Shown: piece after piece, positions 43,087-55,250 of the stretch
Numbering within the stretch: position 1 is the first letter of the stretch
Layout of the letters: every line of letters begins with the position of its first letter
NCBI GenBank assembly: GCA_016806645.1
Contig: JACSYO010002062.1
Location: 3,241,501-3,305,500 of the forward strand
From: Ophiodon elongatus
Taxonomy: Eukaryota > Chordata > Actinopteri > Perciformes > Hexagrammidae
Length of the DNA stretch: 64,000 nucleotides
Reading direction: 5' to 3'
The notes under the pieces: model-generated
The model's database searches: none
Seen by the model: only the letters and a program-made list of their open reading frames with translations
Told to the model about the DNA's origin: nothing
Position numbers and translations under genes: made by a program

Positions 43087-45385
43087 CTGATGAGCAACAC
43101 AAAATACAGATTAACCTTTCAAATCACTGACATTTTTTATTATACAGCAAAATACACGTTGCGTTGCCAAGAAACAGCAGTCACATGGTTCCCATTACGA
43201 CACGAGGGACTAACTTCAATTAGAGATTGAGAGATTTGGTTACCTGTTGACACAGGTCTCGGCCGAGCCTTTTCGGTGCTCGCCCGGATCCTGCTGCTGC
43301 CCAGATGGAGGCCTGTGGCCCGCGGAGGGTTGGTCTGGGTAGTGCTCTCATCAGCAGAGCGCCGGCGGCATATGTCTGCTTGTGATGGCGGGCTGATGTG
43401 GGAATTAGCCGGGCACATGGGAGTGAGGAGAAGGCTTGTCTGGGAGGATGATAGACACTCGCTGTACACAGAGGTGCAGGAGTTGGACAACGAGCAGGAG
43501 CCGCCATCGCTGAGCTCATAGAAACCTGGAGAGAGCAGGAACAATTGTGCACATCAGCTTTTTTCTTGGTATCCAACACCATGTGATGGTAGCTTTGGGC
43601 GATAATTGAATACTTGCTAAACAATCATAGGGCATTTTTTGGTTTTTGTTTGCCTACACACCTGAACTTGGCCTGCTGTCACTCTCCAGCTGCTCTGTGG
43701 AGGCCTTGCTCACATCCAGCTTCAACTCGCTGATCTGTTGGTCCAGCTGCTGCAAGTGAGTCTTCAGGCCTACGTCCTGTTTCCGAAGACGAGACTGTAA
43801 AACAGACACCACATCCCATTTTTAGCAAGTCTTATTGATTTTTCTCAGGAAAAGAGTTTACGCACACACATACATACAGTTAACATACATTATCTGTACA
43901 GGTGAAAATTAAGAAGAAAAGTCACGATGAAGGTTAGCAGTGCTTTAATTTCATTAAGACGAGGCCTGTTGTTCAGATAAAAGATGCTCTAATGTACAGC
44001 CATCAGAAAAACAAAAGGCAACTCAGCTGTGGCTGATGATTAACCCCAGCAGGACAAGGGGGAGCATAAAAGAAGCAGTGGTGGGTAACTCATTTCTCCC
44101 CCACAGCGAGGGCCTGGCCATTGTGTAAACTAATAGAAGAGGAAAGCTTGGGGGTTGGGATGAATGACTGTTTGCTTTGCAGCTCGGGCTGGGCATTTAC
44201 TGTTACAGTGGTTCTTAAAATGAGGACTCCGGGTCTCTGCCCGCACAATGCACCATTTAATTAAAGTCTTATTCTCTTGTAAAAAAATCCAGTTAGTTTG
44301 TTTGAGTTCCATTGAAATTGGCAAAAAAAAAAGAAAAAGAAAAAGAGAGTTCTTGGAAAGTGTTTCTGGACCATTATGTCTATATGTAGATGGTGGTGTC
44401 TTTTTAAATATGGGGTGTTGTGAGTCTGCAGCATTTTGCGAGACTGTGAAACACAATTTAAACCATATGTTGTCCTGGTTCTCTACAGTGCATCTTTATA
44501 AGCATTCGCCCAATTCTACTAAAAGTCAAGCATAGCACCTTAATCCCTGCCTTTCCTGTGAAGGCTTAGAACACTAGCCCACATGGAAAAAGCTTGTCAT
44601 GGAAAAAACTCCACACAGCCAGTTGTCAATAACACTCGGGGGCATCTCATGACTGTCATTCACAGCAAATTAACCACTTTAAAAAAAACACACCACCACC
44701 ATTTTTTTTATACTCCCTGGCATTAGTGGTTAATGATTGCGGTATGCAGCCCCCCTGCAGACTGCACACGCACTGTGTGCGCGCACGTACACAACTAAAG
44801 AGTCCTCTTGGTCCTGCGGTGAACCTTGATTTATGACACCTATCCGACTTCCTACCCCCAGCTGAGAGCATGAAAGTGTGTCTGCTAATAATTGAAGACG
44901 GAATGCACATGAGCATCAGCTGACGGCAAGATTCTAACGAACGAGTGTATTCCCACGACAATAAAAAAAAACAACTAAATGATGGTGTAAAATATATACT
45001 ATAATAAAAGGCAAAACAAATATTATGGCTTACACCAGACTACTGCCGGCACAGTGTGCCCCCGAGAGGTGTTTTAATGATTTTATGGCTTTTGGGATGA
45101 ATTGCTTCCTACCAGCTGTTGCTTCAGGGTTGTCAGGGTCGCCTCCAGCCGCTGTTCCTCAGCCCCCATCGTCCTGAGACTCTCCGGGCCCGCGTGCACA
45201 GCAGTGACCGGCTTCTCGCGGTCCAGCCTCAGCGCCCAGCTCACCATGTCGCCCTGTCTGTCCCTCAGCAGATGCAGCTCCTGCAGCCCGGCCAGGGCAG
45301 CCTGCAGCCTCTCCCCGACCCTGCTGCGGTCTACTCCGGCCGCAGCGCTCATCATCCCCGCACAAGACCCCTTCCTGCTCAGCAT
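41201..45385 (-). CDS. dact2: dact2, dapper homologue 2 (Dishevelled-binding antagonist of beta-catenin)
   Basis: DACT proteins are cytoplasmic/nuclear adaptors that bind Dishevelled and tune Wnt signalling; Dact2 is also reported to promote turnover of Nodal/TGF-beta receptors. Exons 45113-45385, 43662-43794, 43244-43525 and 41201-43086 join in frame to 857 codons, against about 774 in human. Seen in order: N-terminal coiled coil (about 20-125), SRPSSGFYELSDGGSCSLSN (about 131-150), VYRYPSPLHAVALQSP (278-293), a basic central region, acidic ESEYSAEC and SSEGEMSDNTTNRFGDSESS (722-760), an LQQL repeat (803-823), CRIKASRALKKKIRRFQP, and the PDZ-binding end MTLV. The CRIKAS-KKKIRRFQP ending fits DACT2 rather than DACT1 or DACT3, which I recall ending MTTV. 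The start is the ATG at 45383-45385. Confidence 0.93.
41303..41372 (-). repeat. dact2: coding minisatellite (LQQL repeat) in dact2
   Basis: Near-identical ctgctggagctg/ctggaggggctg units on the plus strand encode PLQQLQPLQQLQQLEPLQQL on the coding strand (about residues 804-823), immediately before the conserved C-terminal block. Confidence 0.9.
43244..43525 (-). CDS. dact2: dact2 coding exon 3
   Basis: The acceptor is ctctctccag and the donor gtaacc. The exon is 282 bases (residues 136-230). It begins FYELSDGGSCSLSNSCTSVY after the split Gly and ends RPVSTG, the last Gly being split. Both junctions match the human DACT2 sequence I recall. Confidence 0.93.
43662..43794 (-). CDS. dact2: dact2 coding exon 2
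   Basis: The acceptor is gttttacag and the donor gtgtgt. The exon is 133 bases (residues 92-136). It encodes SRLRKQDVGLKTHLQQLDQQ, then ISELKLDVSKASTEQLESDS and RPSS. The first part is the heptad-bearing coiled coil used for oligomerisation in the family. Confidence 0.94.
43795..45112 (-). other. dact2: dact2 first intron
   Basis: A 1.3-kb intron with no second gene. A-rich runs lie near 44320 and 44680. Nothing regulatory is recognised with confidence. Confidence 0.5.
45113..45385 (-). CDS. dact2: dact2 coding exon 1 with start codon
   Basis: The ATG at 45383-45385 gives MLSRKGSCAGMMSAAAGVDR, placing the conserved DRSRVGERLQAALAGLQEL at about residue 19, similar to human where it begins near residue 14. 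A second in-frame Met pair lies 11-12 codons later. The exon ends LTTLKQQL at the donor gtagga. Upstream the frame stays open to a TAG at 45563-45565 but contains no ATG, so this is the first possible AUG start in the genomic frame. Confidence 0.88.
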
Positions 45386-45470
45386 GCTGGAGAGCTGCGT
45401 CCGGGCATATATCCTGGAAATAAGACGCTGTGGAAGAAACCTCCTCACTCGGACTTCGTTGGTGACTGTC

Positions 45471-45501
<31 letters not shown>

Positions 45502-45506
45502 TGTTG
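45471..45506. repeat. CAG/CAA triplet repeat just upstream of dact2
   Basis: Twelve triplets, (TTG)3(CTG)8(TTG)1 on the plus strand, read CAA-(CAG)8-(CAA)3 on the dact2 strand. It lies 86 bases before the dact2 ATG, probably in the 5' UTR or core promoter. Confidence 0.95.
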
Positions 45507-45509
45507 ACC

Positions 45510-45640
45510 TGTTTGGTTTTTAAACTACCTGTTAGAATAAATCTTGAGCTCAGAGGAGACGACTAAGCTCCTCCCACGGACCAAACGGCCCTCCTCCCCA
45601 TTGGCTGGCCACTGAGTCCCAATGAACATCTGGTATTAAT
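45510..45640 (-). promoter_or_regulatory. dact2: probable dact2 core promoter
   Basis: On the coding strand GCCAATGG (CCAAT box, 45598-45605) is followed by GGGGAGGAGG and GGGAGGAG GC-type elements, about 210 bases ahead of the ATG. No convincing TATA box is seen. The transcription start is not defined. Confidence 0.5.
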
Positions 45641-48180
45641 CCTCTCCATTCAAGTCCTCACTGGAGCTGCCCGGGCATGTACTAATTAATCTGCATAATA
45701 CCACATGGCATGATGAGCATATTATTATGCTATTCACACTGTCATTGTGTTATTATTCTCCCCAGTAGTACTCAGAAGTACTTTATGTGATTTCAGGGAA
45801 TACATAGGCTATGACGTGTGCTCTCAGTATCACTCAGCAAATCCAAAAATAATATATTCGCCTGAAAAACATGCATCTGCGCAATTATGGAGAAGGTATT
45901 CCACACGTTTTGTACAATGAATGAATTTGACTCTAAAGTCTAAAGTCTGTGCAAAACTCAAAGCTTTAAATCACATTTACAATGAATAGATGGATGGCAT
46001 ATTGATCTTTATTTAGTTTATTAGAACTTCGATTCAAAACTACTAATCTTCGTTGAACCAAACTCAGTTCCTTGTAGTTTTTCTATTTTCCCTTGGAAAT
46101 GGAGACTTGAGAAAACAGAACACGTAGACGGTGTTGGCAGTATCGACCAGTGATAGATAAATGACGCCCCCTTGTGGTTATAAATAATACTATACTTTAA
46201 CGATCTGCACATGGACATGCATGTGTCTCTGCTGGGTAATCAGCTACCTACATGTGATTGTTTAAGTTGACACAAAAGTGAAAGAAACTGCCAGTGTAAC
46301 CTGAACTTAGCGAGATCCAAAACAATTAACACAATTACGTAACATGCGTTTCAAGACCTTTGGGATGAGATAATACGACAGTATTTCAATGTGGTATGAG
46401 CACAAATAATATCCACTCAATGATAGAATGTCTGAATTATGTAATCATAAATGTAGAATTATCTGATATAACAGATGATATTACAAGGAAAAGCGAATGT
46501 AATTGAGGACACAATGAGGAAATATCTTCCCATAAAGATACCAATAATCATTGGAAATATCTGATTGGACGTTGATAGTTAGGTTAATAGTGTGAGCATT
46601 CATCAAGGGCTCGTTAAGAGTCTGATGGAGGAAGTTAATTGTTTTTTTTACGAGAGTCAGAAATACAGAGACACTCAACTTGCTTTGCCTGGGGGGGCAC
46701 TTTTGCAAAATGACAGGGGGCCAGGGGCCAGTTAAGAAACACAACAAACACGGTTTCGGTTACCAAACTCCATTAGTCTATTTTGACTTTTCTTCCCCAT
46801 GCAAGCTGGAAATTTAATTGCATTCAAAGTACAAAAAATAAAATAATAATTCCCACAGTGAGTCAATTTATTTGCATTGTGAATGACTAAATTGTGGTCG
46901 GTCACCAGGCCCATAAATTAAGAATCACTAGTCTTATATTTTTAGGATTCTGGCAGAGCTGAAAAGTAAAAAATAATATTAAAAAAAAAAAAAAAAATTT
47001 GATATCTAATTTATACTACATTCAGGGGGAATACCTGAAGATGTAAATGATTAAGACAATAGATATAGCTCCTGCATATTTTTTATGTTTGCTGGGAAAC
47101 TAAATTGAAAGTACTCTCATCAAAGTCAATCTGACAGTACGACAGCAAATTATGAACTTCTGTGATAATGTGTTGTTTAGTGACTAACTAATAAGACACT
47201 GACTGTAGAATATTCACCAGTCAGGACTGTAATTGATGCTGTTTACCAAGTACTGTGTTCAACAATGTAGTTCAATGAGACACCGGAAGAGTCCACTTCA
47301 ATGGGGATTTATTGTAGACCTGGAACAGGCTCGTTCTATCTAAACAGAAGATTATGCACCATGTATTAGCACCTTACACTAAATTTAATATACAGGGAGC
47401 AAATACCTGGCTACCCTATTAGTGACAAGAATTAACACAATGTACATTGTGTAATTTAACATGAAATCACACGAGCATTAAGATACTGCAAACATAACTG
47501 TGGCCAGTAGAAAACCACTGCTGCAGATAATGCTAAAGGTTTCACACCTGTACTCAGGCTCATATACATATAGGCTGTCGTCAAGACAGGCTCCTCCCAC
47601 TTCCTGCTCCTCCTCAGACAGCTCCGCCCCCAGACCTGTTCCTCACAACACTGACTGTAGCTTAGCTTGTATGCAAGTTTGTTCAATGTAATGACTGTCA
47701 GTGTCAACAGTTTTATCTTAACTTCAAAGTGAAGTCTTTGAAAAAGGACGACATTTATTGACTGAGATACTGTAGTGATAAAGAGTCAGTGGAAACTAGA
47801 TTGTTGAAGGTCTATTCTTATAGTCATTAAGTCACTAACTACATGCATTATGAACTCACGTCACCGGTTTGTTCATTATTTTATCTCTGTTGTTCTCAAA
47901 ACATGACTCACAGGACAAGTATTGCTCTTCTCGTCTTCCCACCTGAGCTGAAGGAAGCTCTTGTTCTGACCGCTAATAATCTGATAACAAACAAACCAGG
48001 GAGTGACCGAGCCCTCATCACAGGTGAAGGCCGCACGAGGTATAGGCTGCCGACTATTCACCTTCACTGCTGCTGTTCGCACTGCATCACAGGTGGGGAG
48101 GTTCTTTAATGCTGATATCTGCAGCTATCTCGAAGCCAGAGTTCCAAGGAAAGAATGCCAGGAGGGGTGTACACTTGTGT
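45641..48180. other. intergenic sequence upstream of dact2
   Basis: No gene is recognised. A CTCF-like motif on the minus strand (ccacaagggggcgtca) lies at 46162-46177, and a 17-base A run at about 46981-46997. Confidence 0.5.
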
Positions 48181-48186
48181 GAGAAA

Positions 48187-48196
48187 CACACACACG

Positions 48197-48262
<66 letters not shown>
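48187..48262 (+). repeat. (CA)n microsatellite
   Basis: A CA run with two CG interruptions near its start and one at its end. Confidence 0.97.
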
Positions 48263-48263
<1 letters not shown>

Positions 48264-48403
48264 GGTCTGATCAAAGATAAGGTGATTGAAGTATTTTAAA
48301 TAGTAGCTAAATCAACTTCTGGCCAATATGTGGGTTACACGCTGTTTGAATGGCATGTGACGTCATGCAACTGGACTATGAATTTAAAACCATTAACCTA
48401 CAG

Positions 48404-48418
48404 ACACTAGAGGGCAGT
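48404..48418 (+). promoter_or_regulatory. CTCF-like motif
   Basis: acactagagggcagt fits the CTCF core CCASYAGRKGGCRSY with one mismatch, at the first base. Motif evidence only. Confidence 0.4.
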
Positions 48419-49334
48419 GTCACACTACTTCTCAATCTTGTGAGATTAGTAAAGTCACTTTACATATTGTTGGTGATAGTCTGTACATTTTTTTTGGGGG
48501 GGGAAATTTGGAATTGAATAACCCCGGGAAGCAAAACTGCTTCATCGGTTCACCACGCAGCTAATCATGACATTCACAGATTTGTTTTCGGAGATATGGA
48601 GCCAAATCACTTGTTTACCCAATCCCTGATTGCAAGATAGCACATCCCCATCACTTTGATGGCAGGCCCTCTCATCAAGATGCTCACATTGTAGCGAGTA
48701 TGCAGCGCATTGTGAAGCCCACTCCTCACAGGGATCGCGTCATGTCCTTGTGATGCTGCTTGCATACAACGCTGCATTGTGATGCCTGGATGTCCCTCTG
48801 CCCCCATCCCCTTCAAAGCACTTCCTCCAGGGTGACATCAGCAGTGGTGCTGCTCCAAAAGGTGTCCTCTTTTTTTAGCAATCAAGTGTGGGCTTTGTGC
48901 TCGAGTTTTCATTGCTCTCTTAACCTCATCGACCCTGGCTTCTAAAGAAAACAACAACTTTTTTATACCGTCTTTGTAAGGCTCTAAATTCAAACAGCTT
49001 TGTCTCAGCGGAGGTTTCTCTTTGTGTGGCTTCTCCTTTGTGTTCTGCATTTATCAGCAGATTTTCCATCCTCCCTCTTTCCCCATCCACTTAAGAAATG
49101 ATAAAGCAGCCAAATGCCGATAACAAAACAAAAGCACGGGGCCGGCGATTCCTTTTATTGTATCCACGCTATACTTCTTCGAAAACAAGCTGCAGTGGAA
49201 AGAGCGTGATAAAGAGTTTGTACCTGCTCTGGTAAATACTGACGGGAACAATGGACGTTTCTGCCACAAACAAGATGCGTGGGATAGAAGTCAGAGGGGG
49301 TAAATATGGGGTGTTGTCATATGTGGGACTGAGC

Positions 49335-49336
<2 letters not shown>

Positions 49337-49365
<29 letters not shown>
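49337..49365 (+). repeat. (GT)n microsatellite
   Basis: A pure GT run of about 14 units. Confidence 0.95.
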
Positions 49366-49367
<2 letters not shown>

Positions 49368-49580
49368 AGGAAGAGCTGACCTGCTGTCAGTTCAGTGTCC
49401 ATGATAAAAAACAACAACAACCTTTTCACATATAGGCATCATGAGCTTCCGACTTCAAAGGAGTCCAATCTGATATGATACAGAAGACACTCGGATGCTT
49501 GCTTGAAAAGAAACAGGATTCCTCTGATGGGTGTTGCTGATTTTGAGCTATATTTCCGTGGCTTTGTGTGTTGTCACATA

Positions 49581-49584
<4 letters not shown>

Positions 49585-49615
<31 letters not shown>
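49585..49615 (+). repeat. (TG)n microsatellite
   Basis: A pure TG run of about 15 units, 220 bases after the previous GT run. Confidence 0.95.
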
Positions 49616-49616
<1 letters not shown>

Positions 49617-51596
49617 GTATTCTTGTTGCATGTCAGGGGATTCCCATGCAGGTTCTCTGATTGAAAATCCCTCTCACAGGTATTCTGTCGTCAACGCGGG
49701 CAGACTGCAGGGAATTTGAGAGATCAAAGTGGCCTCTCGTGTCTGACAACAGAGCCTCTGTCGCTCTTCCCCCAGTGATCACTGCAGCGCCACAACCACC
49801 AACGCAATTATCACACGCTACAACGAGCGAATGAATGAACCTCACACACTACTTTTTGATGTCGACATATGCGGCCACTCACCAGTTCCTGAGTTAGTGA
49901 GGGAGATTGTGGAGTTAGATTTTTATTTCCAAGAGGGTTTCACTAGCGATGGAATGCATCTGTTCTTCAGCTGCAGCTTCTTGAATGAATATATCCGTTT
50001 AGAAGAAAAGGCTTCCAGTGAATTCATCTCTGTGGTTTTGGGTGTTTTGAAACCGTAGACTTAGTTTTAATGCCCCAAGTGGTTTCTAATCTAAAACACT
50101 CCGACTGCATGACAGGGATAGAGCGATCGTGGGTCTTAAAGGCCTGAAACAGAGAGCAGAATTCACATTTCTTGTTCTAAATTTATGACACACGAAAGTC
50201 AGAGCTGCGTCCCAGAAAAATGACGCGTCGCTGCTCATGACACTGACTGATATCAACTTCACCGACAACAGATCCGGGGCTTTTACAAGGTATCTGAGAT
50301 ATGTTCTCCTTCGTGACCGGTATTGTCTCCACTGATACTGTCAAACCTGCCGGAGAGCACAAAGCTCAGGCAGTCACCGCACAATCCACCATGTCAGTTT
50401 TCCAATTCATTGTCAGCGGAGCAGCTCCAGGATTTATCTCCTGATGAAATCCCAGATTAGAGGCTTGTGTCTGTGGGTTTTAGCTTTGATTGAGAGTTTT
50501 TCATGCCAAAAGAAGTTGAATGAACTCTCTAACGTTGTCGGAATTTCCTTTACGGTTGCTTTACTTCATCCAATTGGGACATTCACAGTGGGATGTTCAT
50601 TATGGAGGTCATAAAACTGGTTCTTTATAATATATTGAGAGAATTTTATTACGTACTCATGAGGATTTTTAGTTAGTTTAATTTCTGAAGTTACAAAGAG
50701 GATTTTTGACAGTAGACTAGGTTCTGTGGACACGTGGAGGCCTGTCCCCCAACGGTGGACCGAATCATCCATATCTCTCTCTGTCATCTTGTCCACCGTG
50801 TGCTGAACTACCTCCTCAGACTCCCATTGGATTTTAAGCACCCCATGCACATGAGAGAGACCTTTATGCTGTATGCTTGCAAAATTATCTCCTCATCAAA
50901 TTTTATTTGAGCTGAACAAATTTTTGTTTATTCAGCAAGTGAGGGAGACTGGCTTTCATGCTGTACTCCTGCAAATCATAAAGACATCAGTCTAAATTAA
51001 ATGATTTAGCGTTGCCTTACCTATGAATGCAGTGTGCTGCTTTCAGCCAAGATCCCACGGGGAGGATTTATAGCAGTGGACAGTCTATACCTCTTGTGTG
51101 ACAAGCTGGGGGAGCAAGCTGGAAAATGTTTTTTCCCCCTGAGTGTAGCCTCAAGGGGATTCGTCAAGGGGCACAGTGTGCCACGCACAATTGCCGTGAA
51201 TGTCATGTGAAGATTTTTATCACATTTATGTGTTTACACCTGCTTCACCCACAGGTATTTTATAGAAGTTTGAGATAACTTATGTGTGTTCAATACATGT
51301 GTCTGTTTGGGTCTTCAGAGGGAGAAAAACAGAATTAACTAGAAACTAGTCTGAAAGACATCATTTACTTGGAGAAGGCAACATTTCAGGCATGGATGTA
51401 AAAGTGTCAAAGTCCATACAAGAGAGACTTATCACGGTGAGTCTCTAACGGTCCGTATCTTTTCATAGGAGACGCGTGTCTGAGCTGTGTAAGACTTGGA
51501 CATCGTATTTAACTGACCCTTTCTGTGGTGCTCCGGACACCCACGCTACTCTGCAGCCTTGTTGGGAAATGCCCTGAACTGAATTCGGCATCTGTT
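49616..51596. other. intergenic sequence
   Basis: About 2 kb with no gene or repeat that I can name. Short open frames are present on both strands but none resembles a protein family. Confidence 0.45.
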
Positions 51597-52219
51597 AAAG
51601 GCCCCGTGCGTAGGATTAAGGGGAATCTATTGGTAGAAATGGAATATAATAATAAAAGGTCTGTTTTCTTGAGTGTATAATCACCTGAGACTAAGAATCA
51701 ATGTGTTTTCCTTACGCTGTGTTCACACCAAAAGCGTTCCGGAATTTTGTACAACGGTGTTGTTGCGCAATGTTGCGAAAAATTCGCAACACTTTTGGTG
51801 TGAACACAGCAAATGAGCCTTTTATATCCACATACGGTTGGCTCTTGGTCCACCATGTTTCTACAGTAGCCCAGAAAAGACAAACCAAACACTGGCTCTA
51901 GAAAGGGCCATTCGTGTTGTCGCAACAGCCATCGTACACGCTTGGCAGATGGAAGAAGTTTCAGTTGGTTTCAATCTGAAACCTCATCGCTGGACCTTTG
52001 ATAAAAGGAAGACTATTACTCCAGTGCCAATTAGATTTAAATGATCTTGTGGTCTGCTAGTCTCTGCTCCCTGCCCAGAACAGACAAACCTGTCAGGTTT
52101 GTACGTTACCTGAAGGCCACCGTAGTTTTCTGACACACTTGGTAAGGAAGGGGTATTTGGTTGGATGCAATCTACATCCTCACCATTGGATGCCTCTAAA
52201 TACTACACACTGGTTCTTG
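51597..52219. mobile_element. non-autonomous DNA transposon (family C) with inverted ends
   Basis: The left end (aggccccgtgcgtaggatt...) is mirrored by the right end, whose reverse complement reads accagtgtgtagtatttaga followed by ggcatccaatggtgagga. The interior has ccatgtttctacagtagccc and accaaacactggctctagaa, words I associate with a very common repeat of spiny-rayed fish. No transposase frame is present. A second, smaller element is inserted inside it (51716-51810). Confidence 0.7.
51716..51810. mobile_element. 95-bp MITE nested in the family C transposon
   Basis: It starts gctgtgttcacaccaaaag and ends with the exact reverse complement, 19 bases perfect. The interior is itself partly palindromic (cgcaatgttgcg). 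No clear target-site duplication is seen. Confidence 0.75.
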
Positions 52220-55200
52220 AAGACAAAATAAAACCCAAATGAAAACCAAAATCACATGTGAATAGTCTGCACCGACACAGTCTCAAGAGTGGAACCGAAC
52301 CTTTTAAAGGAAAAAGCAATTTTAAATAAACAGTCCCTTGTCGTCGTCCCCCCCCCCCTCCTCCCCGCTCACGCACAAACTGATAAGGTAGAGAGGAAGT
52401 CTGTTGTCAGACCCAGCATCTGAGAACACCATCAAGTGAAAGGAAGCTCTGCTGTCATGGACAACTACGACACAATGTCAGTTGTGTTGTCCCTATTTCC
52501 TCCTGTGTTCATTGTTTACGTATGTTTATCAAGATGGTGGTAGAGACATAAAAGCCTGGTTTGACTGCAACAACTAAATCTTCTCTCCTCCTCTTGAAAA
52601 GGGCAGCTATTCTGAAGGAGCAAGTTTCTTCTTGTACACAGGAACACCAGCAGACGTGGCTGGCCACTAAGCTATCGCAATGCAGTTGCAACACAGCCTC
52701 GGGAGAACCAAACTCTCTTGTCTAAACTTCCCTCATGTCTGATCAGCATCTGATCCTTGCATCAAATCTTCACGAGATGAGAGATTCAGTCTTGAGGTTT
52801 GGGTTCATAGGAATATCACCACAGGCTATACAGGCCCTGCACAGGTGTGCACCTTTAAGAGGCCTCTTTATTTGCAGAATCACCTGAAGTTTTTCCACCT
52901 GTGGGGAGTGTGACAGATTTGCCCTCAGGGTGGCGTTACGCGTCTGTCCGCGCAGAATTGTTATTCATCAAATGTGCACACAACCCCCCCCCCCCCTTTC
53001 TTTGTTCAGAAATAGAATAAAGTGAGGTCTTGCTTTACTTAACTTTGTTGCTGAACACTGATGACAACCCAATGCGCTGTGCGGTTCCTGACCACCAACA
53101 CCAACCCCCCCCATCCATCATCCCAGACCAGAACAACCTGCAGCTCTCTCCTCGGTTGCACTCGACGGGAAAACACCAGACTCAGGTGATGCCGTGCCCT
53201 CTGACGAGCACAATCCCCAGTGTGAGTAAATTACACTTGATAGGTTGAAGAACTGCGGCTCATTTCAGTGTAAGCCAGTTCAATCAAAATAATACATCAG
53301 AGCACATTTATTTGTACTTGAGAGGAGATCAAATGTATAACCCCGGGCTGACCTCCGAACACTTGCTCCTGAACCCTTCACCCCCCCCTCCGGTGTGCTA
53401 ATCCTCCTGAAGCCCTCCATGGGAGCTCATGTGGCCCAGAGGAGATGGACCAGAAGAGGATGAGGCTGACAGCACCAACACAGCTGGCCTGTGGAGCGGC
53501 GAGATGGGACTGGATGCCTCGCAGATGCGATGGTCCGCGATGAGGAGGAAAACCCACTTGCTCTTCCCCCGTGGGCCCGCCCCTTCTGAAACCTCACTCC
53601 ACGGTGAACATTGTGTGCTGGCCAGTGATCTGATGGCTACGAGAGGCATACGTGAGTGTGTTTCATTAGACACAGGACCACACAAGACTGTTGTTGGGTA
53701 TTTACGTAAACATTTGAAACAAAAGGCTACATCTATCAAAAGCGCCAGATTAAAGTTTGATTTTGCACAAACAAAGGCTCGTGGAGGCTTTCCCAGAGCC
53801 GCCATGGAACAAAAGTCCAGTGAAAAATGTACCTTTTTGTTTGGGAGGTGTTTCACCACAACCTTTTTGCAACTTACGTGTCATTAAAAAATATGAGCAG
53901 ACATGATCACTCCAGAGCGTTTTCTTTCCCAAGACTTTTATTTGATTGCATTTTAAACTCACAAACATCAAATCAACAAATTTATCTCCCACTTAAGGTC
54001 CAAGGAATCTGGCAAAAAGGGCTCGGCACAATAAGAGAAACAATTGCAATGAGTCTCTCCCCGAGGAGGAGCAATTATCTTTCCCCTCTATCAGGCAGAG
54101 AGTGAGGATTAGGAGTGTTTGTAACAAGATAATGTGCAGCAAATGTTTGCAAATTCCTCCGAGTGAAGCACTCCTCACATATTTGAAGAATGAGTGCCCT
54201 AAACTGTACTTGCAGACTGTTAAAGTCTTGTTTTCTACTGAATGATCTTGTTCTTTGACCAGGACATGACACCTTATATAGAAGGAGCCAAAGGTCAAGC
54301 TGCGGAGCACATGGAGCCATTTACAAATTGTCAGAGTGACTGTGGGAAAGTTTTATCTGTTGGCTACATCCCTGCTTGTCCTTTCTGCTTTGAAGGTTCA
54401 GCTTGCGTTATGTTTTAGGGAAGTTAGATAAAAAATCAAGGCCATTCCAGTGCAGCATGGACGTGAGAGATGTCATGTGCAGGGTTGGTGAGAGGACTCT
54501 GTTGCCTTTATTGGTCATATATTTCTCCTGACAAGGCCCACAAAGCACTTATGTAAATCCTCCCAGTATCACATATCAGCGCAGGTATTTGGAAAGGTAC
54601 AGCCAGACGACTATTTAAATCAGTGCCCCAGCGCTGAATTAATTTATGGCTGTGTTTGGATGGCAAATAGATTTTGATGGAGTGGCTGATAGCACAGACG
54701 TGTTTCTGGACATGACCGGGTGGTGAGTTTCCCAGCTGCTCGAGCCAAGAGCTGAGACGCGTGATTAGAAAGGGAAATTTTGGGGTGAAATAAAAAACTC
54801 CATCCCTGACATTTTCTTGTGGTGAAAAAGTTGTGAACTACAGGGGAGAAGCAGGGGCCAAGGCCCCATAATATAGCCCTTCTCTCCAAGGCCAGGTCTG
54901 ACGCAGGGAGCCTGACGCTCCGCAGGCTGGGACAGAGCAGGTCTGTGTGGTGAGCCAACCATAGAAACTCTGTCACCTCTCTGCGCCGCGTGGAAACCCC
55001 TGTAAACTGTCGCTAACAGCGTCCCACAACAGACACAAGGTGACTGTTAATTTGTGAAGCTTCACCTGCGTTTTTGTTTCACGCATAAAGATGTTTACAG
55101 ACTATAACTGCTCTTGGTTTAAGAAACCGCATGACAAATGAATCCGTAAATAATGTTTCCATGTATGTCCTGCAAATGAACGGATGTAGAATTAAAACTA

Positions 55201-55250
55201 GCATTACTCTAAATAGACCTGAGTATGCTTATGAATATTGTCTTGATCAT
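52220..55250. other. intergenic sequence
   Basis: No gene is recognised. C runs lie near 52350 and 52985. The segment at 53400-53890 is open for about 150 codons on both strands, but neither translation resembles a known family and codon-like bias is absent. Confidence 0.45.

Noticed and set aside
42523..43230. A 235-codon open frame on the plus strand opposite dact2
   Set aside because: It is antisense to the GC-rich dact2 last exon and resembles no protein. The minus-strand frame is clearly dact2.
45386..45448. A longer dact2 N-terminus starting at 45448
   Set aside because: The codon there is GTG, not ATG. The ATG at 45383-45385 gives a length matching the family N-terminus.
53398..53890. 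Overlapping open frames of about 150 codons on both strands
   Set aside because: Neither translation shows a domain, repeat or family match, and there are no flanking exons. Probably GC-richer non-coding DNA.
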